In this document: positions 1 to 8,421 of the stretch, piece after piece
How the letters are laid out: every line of letters begins with the position of its first letter
How positions within the stretch are numbered: position 1 is the stretch's first letter
Assembly (NCBI RefSeq): GCF_003958625.1
Contig: NZ_RSEL01000005.1
Span: 421,607-485,606, forward strand
DNA length: 64,000 nucleotides
Direction: 5' to 3'
From: Tsuneonella rigui
Lineage (GTDB): Bacteria; Pseudomonadota; Alphaproteobacteria; Sphingomonadales; Sphingomonadaceae
Program-made: the position numbers and the translations under genes
The notes under the pieces: model-generated
What the model was told of the DNA's origin: nothing
Seen by the model: the letters and a program-made list of their open reading frames with translations, nothing else
Database searches by the model: none

Positions 1-504
1 CTGCGCACCCGCGTTCCAGCTCGACACGTAGCCCAGCGGATCGAGCATGTAGATCGCGTAGTCGGTGACGCCCTGGACCAGCAGGCGGAAGCGCTCTTCG
101 CTCCGCCGCAGCGCTTGCTCCGCCTCGCGTCGTTCGGTCAGGTCGCGGGTGATTTTGGCGAAGCCGACGTGCTCGCCGTTCTCGTCGCGGATCGGATCGA
201 CCACCACGTTGGCCCAGAAGCGGCTGCCGTCCTTGCGCATGCGCCAGCCTTCGGCCTCGTAGCGTCCTTCGTTGAGCGCCTTGTCGAGTGCACGGTCGGG
301 CACGCCGGCTGCGCGTTCCTCTTCGGTGTAGAAGCGCGAGAAATGCTGACCGATGATCTCGTCGGCGCTGTAGCCCTTCAGCCGTTCGGCGCCCGGATTC
401 CAGCTGCGCACGATTCCCTGCGGATCGAGCATGTAGATCGCGTAATCGGTAACGCTCTGGACGAGGAGGTCCGCTTTGCTCTGACTAAACGTCGAATCCG
501 CCAT
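1..504 (-). CDS. PAS-domain sensor protein, N-terminal part (cut by window edge)
   Basis: The first 168 residues of a longer protein whose C-terminus lies left of the window. Residues about 12-125 form one PAS domain (motif SWNPGAERLKGYSADEIIGQ near 34-53, then WRMRKDGSRFWANV near 87-100 and a PAC-like end at DLTERREAEQ). A second PAS begins at about 137 and repeats the opening of the first (VTDYAIYMLDP occurs in both), so it is an internal tandem duplication. Such PAS arrays usually sit in front of a histidine kinase, HWE kinase or GGDEF domain, and which one cannot be seen here. The start is the ATG at 504; no other in-frame start lies upstream. A perfect EcfG-type promoter lies 43 bases upstream, suggesting a general-stress sensor. 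Confidence 0.85.
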   Translation of the reverse strand, partial: MADSTFSQSKADLLVQSVTDYAIYMLDPQGIVRSWNPGAERLKGYSADEIIGQHFSRFYTEEERAAGVPDRALDKALNEGRYEAEGWRMRKDGSRFWANVVVDPIRDENGEHVGFAKITRDLTERREAEQALRRSEERFRLLVQGVTDYAIYMLDPLGYVSSWNAGAQ

Positions 505-547
505 GCGTCCGATGCTGAATGAGCCCCCCTTTGGCTAGTGCGCGCCT

Positions 548-572
548 AACGGGTGCTGCCGCAAAGCGTTCC
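548..572 (-). promoter_or_regulatory. EcfG-type general-stress promoter
   Basis: On the minus strand GGAAC (572-568) is followed after exactly 16 bases by CGTT (551-548). This matches the known alphaproteobacterial EcfG sigma consensus GGAAC-N16/17-CGTT perfectly. It lies 43 bases upstream of the ATG of the PAS sensor gene, a normal promoter distance. The motif is seen; use by EcfG is inferred. Confidence 0.6.
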
Positions 573-592
573 GAACCTAACCATCGGTAAGG

Positions 593-2134
593 TTACGACT
601 GTGACAAATCCGCCGCAGCGATCAGCGCCTCGGTGCTCGCGTCGAACCGCGCTCCGCCCGCGTCGATCTTGTTGGCGATCGCCTTACCGAGTTCGACCCC
701 GAACTGGTCAAAGGGGTTGATGCCCATCAGCACCGCGTTCGCAAACGTACGGTGCTCGTGGAACGCGATCAGCGCGCCGAGCGTGGCGGCATTGATGTCG
801 TCGCAGAGGATGGTCGCGCTCGGCCGGTCGCCGGGATAGGCGCGTGCGGGGTCCTCGCTCTTCTGTCCCGCCATCAGCGCCGCGCCTTGCGCGAAGCAAT
901 TCATCAGCAGGATGCGGTGATGCGCGGGATCGAGCGTATCGCCCGACGTGACGCTGGCGATGAAATCGAGCGGCGCTTCGACCGTGCCCTGGTGCAGAAG
1001 CTGGAACACCGCGTGCTGCGCGTCCGTCCCCACCCCGCCCCAGGTGATCGGCGCGGTCGAGCCCGAAACCGGAGCGCCGTCGGCAGTCACCCGCTTGCCG
1101 TTCGATTCCATCTCGAGCTGCTGAAGGTAGTCGGGAAACAGCCTCAACCGCTCATCGTAGGCAAATACCCCGCGCGTCTGGCACCCGCCAACGTTGGCGT
1201 AATAGCGATCGGCGAACGCCGCGCGCAGCGGCAGGTTCGCGCGGCCCTCAGTGCCCGCGAAATGCGCGTCGACCGCGCGCGCGCCGCGAAGCATGTCTTC
1301 GAACACGTGCCAGCCGAGGCCGAGCGCGATCGGAAAGCCGATGCTCGACCACAGCGAATAGCGGCCGCCGACGGTCTCCGGGAACGGCAGCACCCGCGTC
1401 TCGTCGACACCCCACTCGACCGCCTTGTCGGGGTTGGCGGTCAGCGCGACCACCCGTCCGTAGGGATCGGCGATGCCGTGCTGCTTGAGCCAGTCGAGCG
1501 CGCTCGCCGCGTTGGTCATTGTCTCGATGGTGGTGAAGGTCTTGCTGGCCACCGCGATCAGCGTTTCGGCCGGGTTGCACCGTTCGAAGGCGTCCTCCAG
1601 CGCGAGGCCGTCGATGTTCGACACCACGTGCACGTCGACCAGAGAACCTTCGCGCCGCAATGCGTCGATCGCCAGCTTTGGCCCCAGCGCCGAGCCGCCG
1701 ATGCCGATGTGGATCAGGTGGCGGATCTCGCCGAAAGTCCCGCGATGGATCGCGTCGACGAGGATGTGCATCCGCTGGTGCAGCGCATCGGCTTCTTCCA
1801 CCGAGGCATCGGCGCCGGTGCCGCGCTGCGCGGTGTGCTCTGCGGCGCGGTCCTCGGTGACGTTGACCCGTTCGCCCGCGAGCAGCGCCGCCCGCTTGCC
1901 GGCGAAGTCGCGCGCCTCCGCCAGCGCCTCGAACGCATCGAGCAGCGCATCGTCGAGGTGCGTCTTCGACCAGTCGAACAGCGCGCCGATCGGCTCGTCC
2001 TCATCGCCCCACTCCAGCCGCGCGGACAGCTTGCCGACGCGGTCACCGTCGGCAGCGAACAGTTCGGTGAGCGTGCGGCGCTCGCACGCCTTGATGCGAT
2101 CCCACGCGTTGTCCCAAGGCTGGCCCACTCGCAA
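593..2134 (-). CDS. pgi: Glucose-6-phosphate isomerase
   Basis: Cytosolic interconversion of glucose 6-phosphate and fructose 6-phosphate, feeding the Entner-Doudoroff pathway and gluconeogenesis. At 513 residues it has typical PGI length. The SIS-type sugar-phosphate elements are present: IGIGGSALG at about 143-151, SKTFTT at 197-202 and the PGI signature VGGRYSLWSSIG at about 255-266. The start at 2134 gives MRVGQPWDNAW, a plausible N-terminus. It is transcribed divergently from lepB across about 160 bases. The stop codon lies inside a small inverted repeat (TAACC at 578-582, GGTTA at 591-595) that has no T-run. Confidence 0.97.
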   Translation of the reverse strand: MRVGQPWDNAWDRIKACERRTLTELFAADGDRVGKLSARLEWGDEDEPIGALFDWSKTHLDDALLDAFEALAEARDFAGKRAALLAGERVNVTEDRAAEHTAQRGTGADASVEEADALHQRMHILVDAIHRGTFGEIRHLIHIGIGGSALGPKLAIDALRREGSLVDVHVVSNIDGLALEDAFERCNPAETLIAVASKTFTTIETMTNAASALDWLKQHGIADPYGRVVALTANPDKAVEWGVDETRVLPFPETVGGRYSLWSSIGFPIALGLGWHVFEDMLRGARAVDAHFAGTEGRANLPLRAAFADRYYANVGGCQTRGVFAYDERLRLFPDYLQQLEMESNGKRVTADGAPVSGSTAPITWGGVGTDAQHAVFQLLHQGTVEAPLDFIASVTSGDTLDPAHHRILLMNCFAQGAALMAGQKSEDPARAYPGDRPSATILCDDINAATLGALIAFHEHRTFANAVLMGINPFDQFGVELGKAIANKIDAGGARFDASTEALIAAADLSQS

Positions 2135-2257
2135 AATCCCTTTCCTACGACGCGGGCTCCCGACTAGGGACTACGGCGATGTTTGCAAGCGCTCCAACCG
2201 TCCGTCCCGGCGCCCCGTTCCCCCTTGTCGCCGCGCCCGGTTCTTCCTCTCCAGGAC

Positions 2258-2275
2258 AGTGTGACAAGTGTGACA
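2258..2275. repeat. Tandem 9-bp repeat upstream of lepB
   Basis: AGTGTGACA occurs twice in direct succession about 22-40 bases before the lepB start, in the divergent pgi/lepB intergenic region. It could be a regulator half-site pair or part of the lepB promoter. Only the repeat itself is certain. Confidence 0.5.
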
Positions 2276-2297
2276 AGTCCAACAGCGAGGCGCGGTG

Positions 2298-3122
2298 ATG
2301 ACCGCTGACAGCGCCCCCGCCGCGACCGCCGTGACGGAGCCCGAGGACAAGGAAACGCTCGGCAGCTTCGCGTGGTTCGTGGTCAAGCTGGCGCTCGCGG
2401 TGTTCGTGTTCCGCGCGTTCTTCTTCTCGTTCTACTCGATCCCCAGCGAGTCGATGCTGCCGCGGCTGTGGAACGGCGATTACTTCATCGCCGCCAAGTG
2501 GCCCTACGGCTATTCGAAATGGTCGATGCCGTTCGACCTGCCGCTGATCCCCGGCCACATCCTCGGCTCGCTGCCCGAGCGCGGTGACGTGGTGGTGTTC
2601 AAGCACCCGGTCGATCATGTCGATTACATCAAGCGTGTGATCGGCCTTCCGGGCGACAGCGTCGCCATGCGCGGCGGGCAGGTGGTGCTCAACGGCGTGC
2701 CGGTGAAGCGAGTGCAGGTCGGCGATTTCATCCTCCCGGTATCGCCCAACACCAGCTGCGCGTGGGGCGCGAGAAACGCAGCCGCCACCGGCCAGCGCGC
2801 CTGCGACTACCTGCGATTCAGGGAGACCCTGCCCTCGGGCAAATCCTACGACACGCTCGATTTCGGACCGACGCTGCAGGACAACTTCGGCCCCATCATC
2901 GTGCCCGAAGACACCGTGTTTGTGATGGGCGACAACCGCGATAATTCGATGGATAGCCGCTTCCCCGCCAAACCGGAGGGCGGCGTGGGATTGGTGCCCG
3001 AAGAGCTGCTGGTCGCGCGAGCCAGCGCGATGGTGTGGTCGACCGACGGCTCGGCCAGTTGGCTCAAGCCATGGTCCTGGTTCACCGCCGCGCGCTGGAA
3101 TCGCTTTGGAGAGGGCATTTGA
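2298..3122 (+). CDS. lepB: Signal peptidase I
   Basis: Inner-membrane serine/lysine protease that removes signal peptides from exported preproteins. A membrane segment covers about residues 24-46. The catalytic serine is S52 in PSESMLP, the general-base lysine is K112 in DYIKRVIGLPGD, and box E is GDNRDNSMDSR in the C-terminal part. The ATG at 2298 is preferred over the GTG at 2295 because GAGG at 2287-2290 is then better spaced. There is a single predicted membrane helix, as in many alphaproteobacterial enzymes. An insert of about 25 residues with two cysteines (SCAWG and RACDY) precedes box E and could form a disulfide. The gene is first in lepB-rnc-era, and its TGA overlaps the rnc start. 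Confidence 0.95.
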   Translation: MTADSAPAATAVTEPEDKETLGSFAWFVVKLALAVFVFRAFFFSFYSIPSESMLPRLWNGDYFIAAKWPYGYSKWSMPFDLPLIPGHILGSLPERGDVVVFKHPVDHVDYIKRVIGLPGDSVAMRGGQVVLNGVPVKRVQVGDFILPVSPNTSCAWGARNAAATGQRACDYLRFRETLPSGKSYDTLDFGPTLQDNFGPIIVPEDTVFVMGDNRDNSMDSRFPAKPEGGVGLVPEELLVARASAMVWSTDGSASWLKPWSWFTAARWNRFGEGI

Positions 3123-3790
3123 GCGCCCTGCCGAACGAAACGCGCGAGTGGCTCACCGCGACCGGCTTCACCGTGCGCGACGAGAGCGTGTGGTACGCCG
3201 CATTGACGCACGGCAGCACCGGCGAGGCGGTCAATTACGAGCGGCTCGAATGGCTCGGCGACCGGGTGCTGGGCCTGTCGATCTCGCACTGGCTGTTCGA
3301 CCGGTCGGACGCGGCGGAGGGCCAGCTTGCCCAGCGGCTCAACGCGCTGGTCAGCCGCGACACTTGCGCGTGCATCGCGCGCGAGATTGGCGTGCCCGCG
3401 CATGCCCGGCTCGGCAAGCAGGCGCGCGACGACGGTGCGCACGATAGCGACAACGTGCTCGGCGACGTGATGGAAGCGCTGCTGGGCGCCAACTATCTCG
3501 AAGCGGGCTTCGACCCGACCCGCGACCTCGTCCACCACTTGTGGCGCGATGCGGTCGACGGGCGCCGCGGCCGCTCCAAACATCCCAAGTCCGCGCTGCA
3601 GGAGTGGGCCGCGGGCAATCGCCGCAAGCCGCCCGAGTACGAGCTGGTCGACCGCTCGGGCCCCGACCACGCGGCGCGCTTCACCGTCCGGGTAAAGGTG
3701 CTCAACGTCGGCGAGGTCGAGGCGACCGCGGCGAGCAAGCAGCAGGCTGAAACCGCCGCTGCGGACGCATTCATGAAGAGGTTCGCATGA
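3119..3790 (+). CDS. rnc: Ribonuclease III
   Basis: Double-stranded-RNA endonuclease for rRNA and mRNA processing. The RNase III signature ERLEWLGDRVLG lies at 41-52 (W replaces the more common F). The second acidic cluster DVMEALLGANYLEAG follows near 113-127, and a C-terminal dsRNA-binding domain with a TAASKQQAETAAADAFMK-type end closes the protein. The frame is open further upstream into lepB, but the TTG at 3119 is chosen: it overlaps the lepB stop (TTGA), has GGAGAGG at 3109-3115 as ribosome-binding site, and gives 223 residues, the normal length. The stop overlaps the era start by 4 bases. Confidence 0.95.
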   Translation: MSALPNETREWLTATGFTVRDESVWYAALTHGSTGEAVNYERLEWLGDRVLGLSISHWLFDRSDAAEGQLAQRLNALVSRDTCACIAREIGVPAHARLGKQARDDGAHDSDNVLGDVMEALLGANYLEAGFDPTRDLVHHLWRDAVDGRRGRSKHPKSALQEWAAGNRRKPPEYELVDRSGPDHAARFTVRVKVLNVGEVEATAASKQQAETAAADAFMKRFA

Positions 3791-4692
3791 CCGGCTCAGA
3801 CACCACCCGCTGCGGCTTCGTCGCGGTGATCGGCGCGCCCAATGCGGGCAAGTCCACGCTGGTCAACGCGCTGGTCGGCCAGAAGGTGGCGATCGTTTCC
3901 GCCAAGGCGCAGACCACCCGCGCGCGCCTGATGGGCATTGCGCTTGAGGGCAACACGCAGATGGTGCTGGTCGATACGCCCGGCATCTTCAGCCCCAAGC
4001 GCCGGCTCGACCGCGCAATGGTCACCGCCGCGTGGGAAGGCACCCAGGCGGCCGACGCGGTGCTGCTGGTGGTCGATCCGATCAAGCAGCGGCGGCATGA
4101 GCTCGACCCGCTGATCGAGGCGCTCGGTCACCGTCCGGAGCGCAAGATCCTGGTGCTCAACAAGGTCGACATCGCGAAGAAGGAGCCCCTGCTCGCGCTG
4201 GCGCAGGAGTTCGGCGCCAAGGCCGATTTTGCCGAAATCTTCTTCGTCTCGGCCCAGACCGGCGACGGCGTGCCGGAGATGAAAGCGGCGCTTGCAGCGA
4301 TGATGCCGGCGGGCGAGTGGATCTACCCTGAGGACCAGGTCTCCGATGCCAGCGAACGTCTGATGGCGGCCGAAATCACCCGCGAGCAGCTCTACCGCCA
4401 GCTCCACGAGGAGCTTCCCTACGACAGCGCCGTGCGGCCCGAGCAGTACGTCGAGCGCAAGGACGGGAGCGTCGAGATTCACCAGCAGATCGTCGTCGGC
4501 CGCGACAACCAGCGCGCAATCGTGCTCGGCAAGGGCGGCAGCCGGATCAAGCAGATCGGCGAGGCGGCGCGCAAGGAACTGAGCGACCTGCTAGGCCGCA
4601 AGGTCCACCTGTTCCTCCACGTGAAGGTGGAGGAGAACTGGGCCGAAAACCGCGAAATCTATGAGGAGATCGGGCTGGATTTCGGCCGCTGA
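3787..4692 (+). CDS. era: GTPase Era
   Basis: GTPase that binds 16S rRNA and helps mature the 30S subunit. It is 301 residues, typical for Era. The P-loop GAPNAGKS lies at 16-23, G3 is DTPGI, G4 is NKVD, and the C-terminal KH domain has VLGKGGSRIKQIGEAARKEL. The ATG at 3787 overlaps the rnc stop, so the two are probably translationally coupled. The lepB-rnc-era order is standard. No recO follows here; an AraC-type regulator begins 5 bases later. Confidence 0.97.
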   Translation: MTGSDTTRCGFVAVIGAPNAGKSTLVNALVGQKVAIVSAKAQTTRARLMGIALEGNTQMVLVDTPGIFSPKRRLDRAMVTAAWEGTQAADAVLLVVDPIKQRRHELDPLIEALGHRPERKILVLNKVDIAKKEPLLALAQEFGAKADFAEIFFVSAQTGDGVPEMKAALAAMMPAGEWIYPEDQVSDASERLMAAEITREQLYRQLHEELPYDSAVRPEQYVERKDGSVEIHQQIVVGRDNQRAIVLGKGGSRIKQIGEAARKELSDLLGRKVHLFLHVKVEENWAENREIYEEIGLDFGR

Positions 4693-4696
4693 GCCA

Positions 4697-5635
4697 ATGC
4701 TGATTGAAAGTGGGTCGCAGGTACCGGGCGTTGATCCGGCAGACTTCGCATTGCTGCCCCATACGGCACTGCGATACGAGATTCCCTGCGCGGCGCTGAG
4801 GCCGTTTGTCGCCGACTACCACGTTCTCGATTCGGAGATTTCGCCGGAAACCGGACCCAGCGAATGGATGCTGCCCAACTCACCCGCAGTGCGCTTCATC
4901 CTCGCTGATCATTCGATGGCGCTGACCCTCGGCGCCAATGATCCGGAGACGATTCCGCGCGTGGCGCTATACGGAACCACCAGCCGCGCGGCGGAGATGC
5001 TTCACGGCGGGGGCGGCGTCACCATCGGCTTCAACCTGACCGCAGTCGGCTTTGCCCGCCTGTTCGGCGCCAACGCCACCAAGCTGCGCGACCGGGTCGT
5101 GCCACTGGAGGACCTGGTCGACCCCGAATGGTTGCGCACAGTTCTCAGCCGGCTGCGGGAAAGCGACCGCGGCCCCGCGGTCAAAGGCATCCTCGATCGC
5201 GCCCTGCCGCAACTGTTTAGCAACCCGCACCCGCTCGAAGCCGAGATCCAGCGGATCGCCGATCTCTTGCTGCGTCCGGGGGTGGTCAACCTTGCCGACG
5301 AGGCGGTGGCGCTCGGCATGTCGCCGCGCCGCCTGGAGCGACTATCGAGCCGGTTCTTCGGCTTTCCGCCCAAGCTGCTGCTGCGGCGGGCGCGCTTCCT
5401 GCGCTCGATCGTCGCGCTCAAGCTGGCCGGGCCGCCTTACGACTTGTCCGTGATCGATCCCGCCTATCACGATCAGCCGCACTTCATCCGCGACGCGCAC
5501 CGCTTCCTCGGCATGACCCCGACGCGGTTCCTCAAGATCGGCACGCCCTATCTCGACAGCGTGCTTCGTGCGCGGGCGATCGTGCATGGCGCCGCGATTG
5601 CCGCGCTGGCGCCGTCGGGCAAGAGCCGGAGCTAG
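4697..5635 (+). CDS. AraC-family transcriptional regulator with DUF6597-like sensor part
   Basis: A 312-residue regulator. The N-terminal half holds RPFVADYHVLDSE and a VTIGFNLTAVGFARLFGA segment resembling the DUF6597-type ligand domain. The C-terminal half is an AraC helix-turn-helix: NLADEAVALGMSPRRLERLS then FFGFPPKLLLRRARFLRS and a DQPHFIRDAHRFLGMTP second helix pair. The ATG at 4697 lies 5 bases after the era stop. It is a paralogue of the two AraC genes at 50162-52005, sharing FGFxPKxLxRRARFLRS and FIRDAxxFLGMxP. The inducer and targets are unknown. Its stop interlocks with the convergent gene at 5632 through a shared CTAG. Confidence 0.85.
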   Translation: MLIESGSQVPGVDPADFALLPHTALRYEIPCAALRPFVADYHVLDSEISPETGPSEWMLPNSPAVRFILADHSMALTLGANDPETIPRVALYGTTSRAAEMLHGGGGVTIGFNLTAVGFARLFGANATKLRDRVVPLEDLVDPEWLRTVLSRLRESDRGPAVKGILDRALPQLFSNPHPLEAEIQRIADLLLRPGVVNLADEAVALGMSPRRLERLSSRFFGFPPKLLLRRARFLRSIVALKLAGPPYDLSVIDPAYHDQPHFIRDAHRFLGMTPTRFLKIGTPYLDSVLRARAIVHGAAIAALAPSGKSRS

Positions 5636-5814
5636 CGCTTTTTGGCGATCTCGATGCCGTTCTTCTTGGCGAAGTCCTTGGTCGATTCCTCGCTTCGGTT
5701 GATCGCCTTGGCGATTTCCCTGAGGCCCTTGCCCTTACCCGCGAGCATGCGCAGCGTGCCCGCCTCGTCGGCCTTCCACGGCTGCTTGTGGCGTTCGAAG
5801 TTCTCCTTGCCCAT
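5632..5814 (-). CDS. Small basic SANT/Myb-like protein downstream of topA
   Basis: A 60-residue, lysine-rich protein I do not recognise with certainty. It has W13 near the N-terminus and a helix-turn-helix-looking middle (TLRMLAGKGKGLREIAKAIN, then RSEESTKDFAKKNGIEIAKK), which resembles a single SANT/Myb-like DNA-binding unit. The start overlaps the topA stop by one base (TGATG), strongly suggesting coupled translation and that the gene is real. A role as a small DNA-binding partner made with topoisomerase I is inference only. Confidence 0.65.
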   Translation of the reverse strand: MGKENFERHKQPWKADEAGTLRMLAGKGKGLREIAKAINRSEESTKDFAKKNGIEIAKKR

Positions 5815-8348
5815 CAGCTTGCCTTCGCCTTCTTCTTCGGCGCCGCTTTCTTCTTGGCCGGCGCCTTGCGGCCCTTCTTCTTCGCCGGGCCCTTGGCGGC
5901 GCGGGCATCGATCAGCTCGATCGCCTGCGCTTCGGTCATGTCCTCGGGCTTCATGTCGCGGGGTAGTGTCGCGTTGGTGGTGCCGTCGCTGACGTAGGGG
6001 CCAAAGCGGCCGGCCATCACCTTCATCTCGCCCCCACTGGTCGGGTGCGCGCCGAAGGTCTGGATCGGTTCTGCCTTCGCGCGGCCCGCCCCGCGGTTGG
6101 CGCCCTGCGCCAGGATATCGACCGCGCGGTTCATGCCGACCTCGAACACCTCGCGGGTGCTAGTCAGCTTGCCGTACTTGCCATCGTGACGGAGGTACGG
6201 GCCGTACTTGCCGATCGCTGCCTCGATCTCCAAGCCCGTCTCCGGATGCGCGCCGACGATGCGCGGCAGGCTCAGGAGCTTGAGCGCCCACTCGAAGTCG
6301 AAATCGTCGAGGTCCTTGGGAATCGAGGCGCGCTTCGCCTCCTTGCCCTCGCCGAGCTGCACATACGGGCCGAAGCGGCCGGTCTTGCGCTCGACCGGCA
6401 GGCCCGTGTCGGGGTCATTACCGAGCACGGCGTTTTCGCCGCCCTCGCCGCCGCTGCCGCCGGGCGAGGCAAACTGGCGGGTATACTTGCACTCGGGGTA
6501 ATTCGAGCAGGCGATGAACGCGCCGAACTTGCCGCCGCGCAGCGCCAGCCGGCCGCCTTCGCGTCCTTCGGTCACGCACACCTGGCATTCGCGCGGATCA
6601 TGCCCGTCGGCGCGCGGCGGGAACAGGTAGTCGCCGAGGTATTCGTCGAGCGCCTCGGTTACTTCGGACGGCTTGCGCTCCATCACCTCGTCGGTCTTGG
6701 GCTTGAAGTCGCGCCAGAATGCTTCGAGCAGCGTCTTCCAGTCCTCGCGCCCGTCGGAGACGGTGTCGAGCTCCTCCTCCATTCCGGCGGTGAAATCGTA
6801 GCCGACATAGCGGTCGAAGAACCGTTCGAGGAATGCGGTCAGCAGCCGCCCGCTTTCCTCGGCGAAGAAGCGGTTCTTCTCCATCCGCACGTATTCGCGG
6901 TCGCGCAGCGTCTGGATGGTCGAGGCGTAAGTGGACGGCCGGCCGATGCCGAGCTCCTCCAGCCGCTTGACCAGGCTCGCTTCGGAGAACCGCGGCGGCG
7001 GCTGGGTGAAGTGCTGGTTGGCGTCGACGCCGGTTTTCGCCGGACTGTCGCCCTTGCGCATCAACGGGAGCAGGCCCTCGTCGTCATCCTCGCCCTTCTG
7101 GTCGAAGCTTTCCTCGTACACCGCGAGGAAGCCGGGGAACTTCACCACCTGGCCGGTGGCGCGAAGCTCGTGCCGGCCGGTCGCATCGCGCAGGGTGACC
7201 GTCGTACGCTCGAGGCTGGCGGCCGCCATCTGGCTCGCCATCGCGCGCTTGAAGATGAGATCGTAGAGCTTCGCCTCGTCGCCCACCCCGGCGCGGTCGC
7301 GGGTGAAGTCGGTCGGCCGGATCGCCTCGTGCGCTTCCTGCGCGTTCTTGGCCTTGGTCTGGTAGATGCGCGGCTTTTCCGGGAGGTAGTGGCCGGAAAA
7401 GCGGTCGCTGATCGCCTTGCGCGCCGCGCTGATCGCGCTGCCATCCATCTGCACGCCGTCGGTGCGCATGTAGGTGATCGCGCCCTGCTCGTAGAGCGTC
7501 TGCGCCAGCCGCATCGTATGGCTCGCCGAGTAGCCGAGTTTGCGCGCCGCCTCCTGCTGCAGGGTCGAGGTGGTGAACGGCGGCGCGGGGTTGCGCTTGA
7601 GCGGCTTGGTCTCAACCTCCTCGACCGTGAAGCGACCCTCCTCGACCGCCTGCTTCGCGGCGAGCGCGGTGCCCTCCTCGCCGATGCTCAGCCGGTCGAG
7701 CTTCTTGCCGTCGTAGGTGACGAGCCGCGCGTCGAATGCGGTGCCGTCGTGCTGCAGGTGCGCGATCACGCTCCAGTATTCCTGCGCGACGAAGGCTTCG
7801 ATCTCGCGCTCACGCTCGACGATCAGCCGCAGCGCCACCGACTGCACCCGGCCCGCGCTCTTGGCCCCTGGGAGGCGCCGCCACAGCACGGGCGAGAGGG
7901 TGAAGCCGTAGAGGTAATCGAGCGCGCGGCGGGCGAGGTAAGCGTCGATCAGGTCCTGGTCGAGCTCGCGCGGGCGCTGCATCGCCTCGGTCACGGTCGC
8001 CTTGGTGATGGCGTTGAAGGTAACCCGCTCGACCTCCTTGGGCAGAGCCTTCTTCTTCGCGAGCAGGTCGCGCACGTGCCAACTGATCGCCTCGCCCTCG
8101 CGGTCGGGGTCGGTTGCCAGGATCAGGCGATCGGCCTTCTTGGCGAGGTCGGCAATGTCCTTCACCCGGCCCTGCTTGTCGCGGTAAACCTCCCAATCCA
8201 TCGCGAACCCTTCGTCCGGCCGCACGCTGCCATCCTTGGGCGGCAGGTCGCGGACGTGGCCGTAGGAGGCCAGAACCTTGTAGTCCTTGCCGAGGTATTT
8301 CTCGATGGTCTTCGCCTTGGCCGGCGATTCAACGATGACGAGTTGCAT
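5814..8348 (-). CDS. topA: DNA topoisomerase I (type IA)
   Basis: Relaxes negative supercoils through a 5'-phosphotyrosyl intermediate. It is 844 residues: an N-terminal TOPRIM domain (VIVESPAKAKTIEKYLG at 4-20, DPDREGEA at 80-87), SAGRVQSVALRLIVERE at about 164-180, and the catalytic tyrosine Y293 in ITYMRTDG. One recognisable Cys zinc-ribbon follows (CQVC ... CSNYPECKY). Three C-terminal repeats of the GRFGPYV/GKYGPYL type come next, then a Lys/Ala-rich tail typical of alphaproteobacterial TopA. The start at 8348 gives MQLVIVESPAKA, the standard N-terminus. It lies downstream of the plsY-dprA group. Confidence 0.97.
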   Translation of the reverse strand: MQLVIVESPAKAKTIEKYLGKDYKVLASYGHVRDLPPKDGSVRPDEGFAMDWEVYRDKQGRVKDIADLAKKADRLILATDPDREGEAISWHVRDLLAKKKALPKEVERVTFNAITKATVTEAMQRPRELDQDLIDAYLARRALDYLYGFTLSPVLWRRLPGAKSAGRVQSVALRLIVEREREIEAFVAQEYWSVIAHLQHDGTAFDARLVTYDGKKLDRLSIGEEGTALAAKQAVEEGRFTVEEVETKPLKRNPAPPFTTSTLQQEAARKLGYSASHTMRLAQTLYEQGAITYMRTDGVQMDGSAISAARKAISDRFSGHYLPEKPRIYQTKAKNAQEAHEAIRPTDFTRDRAGVGDEAKLYDLIFKRAMASQMAAASLERTTVTLRDATGRHELRATGQVVKFPGFLAVYEESFDQKGEDDDEGLLPLMRKGDSPAKTGVDANQHFTQPPPRFSEASLVKRLEELGIGRPSTYASTIQTLRDREYVRMEKNRFFAEESGRLLTAFLERFFDRYVGYDFTAGMEEELDTVSDGREDWKTLLEAFWRDFKPKTDEVMERKPSEVTEALDEYLGDYLFPPRADGHDPRECQVCVTEGREGGRLALRGGKFGAFIACSNYPECKYTRQFASPGGSGGEGGENAVLGNDPDTGLPVERKTGRFGPYVQLGEGKEAKRASIPKDLDDFDFEWALKLLSLPRIVGAHPETGLEIEAAIGKYGPYLRHDGKYGKLTSTREVFEVGMNRAVDILAQGANRGAGRAKAEPIQTFGAHPTSGGEMKVMAGRFGPYVSDGTTNATLPRDMKPEDMTEAQAIELIDARAAKGPAKKKGRKAPAKKKAAPKKKAKAS

Positions 8349-8421
8349 GTGAGTGAAGCGGTGTCCCTACGCGTATACGTACGCACGAGGGTGGTGCGGT
8401 CAAAGACGGTTCGTCAAGCGG

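Noticed and set aside
752..2167. A 471-codon plus-strand frame opposite pgi
   Set aside because: The minus strand encodes an intact glucose-6-phosphate isomerase with all motifs; the plus frame is its shadow.
2196..2221. Possible EcfG promoter for pgi (GGAAC-N17-GGTT on the minus strand)
   Set aside because: The -10 element has one mismatch (GGTT instead of CGTT), so it is not strong enough to list beside the two perfect matches.
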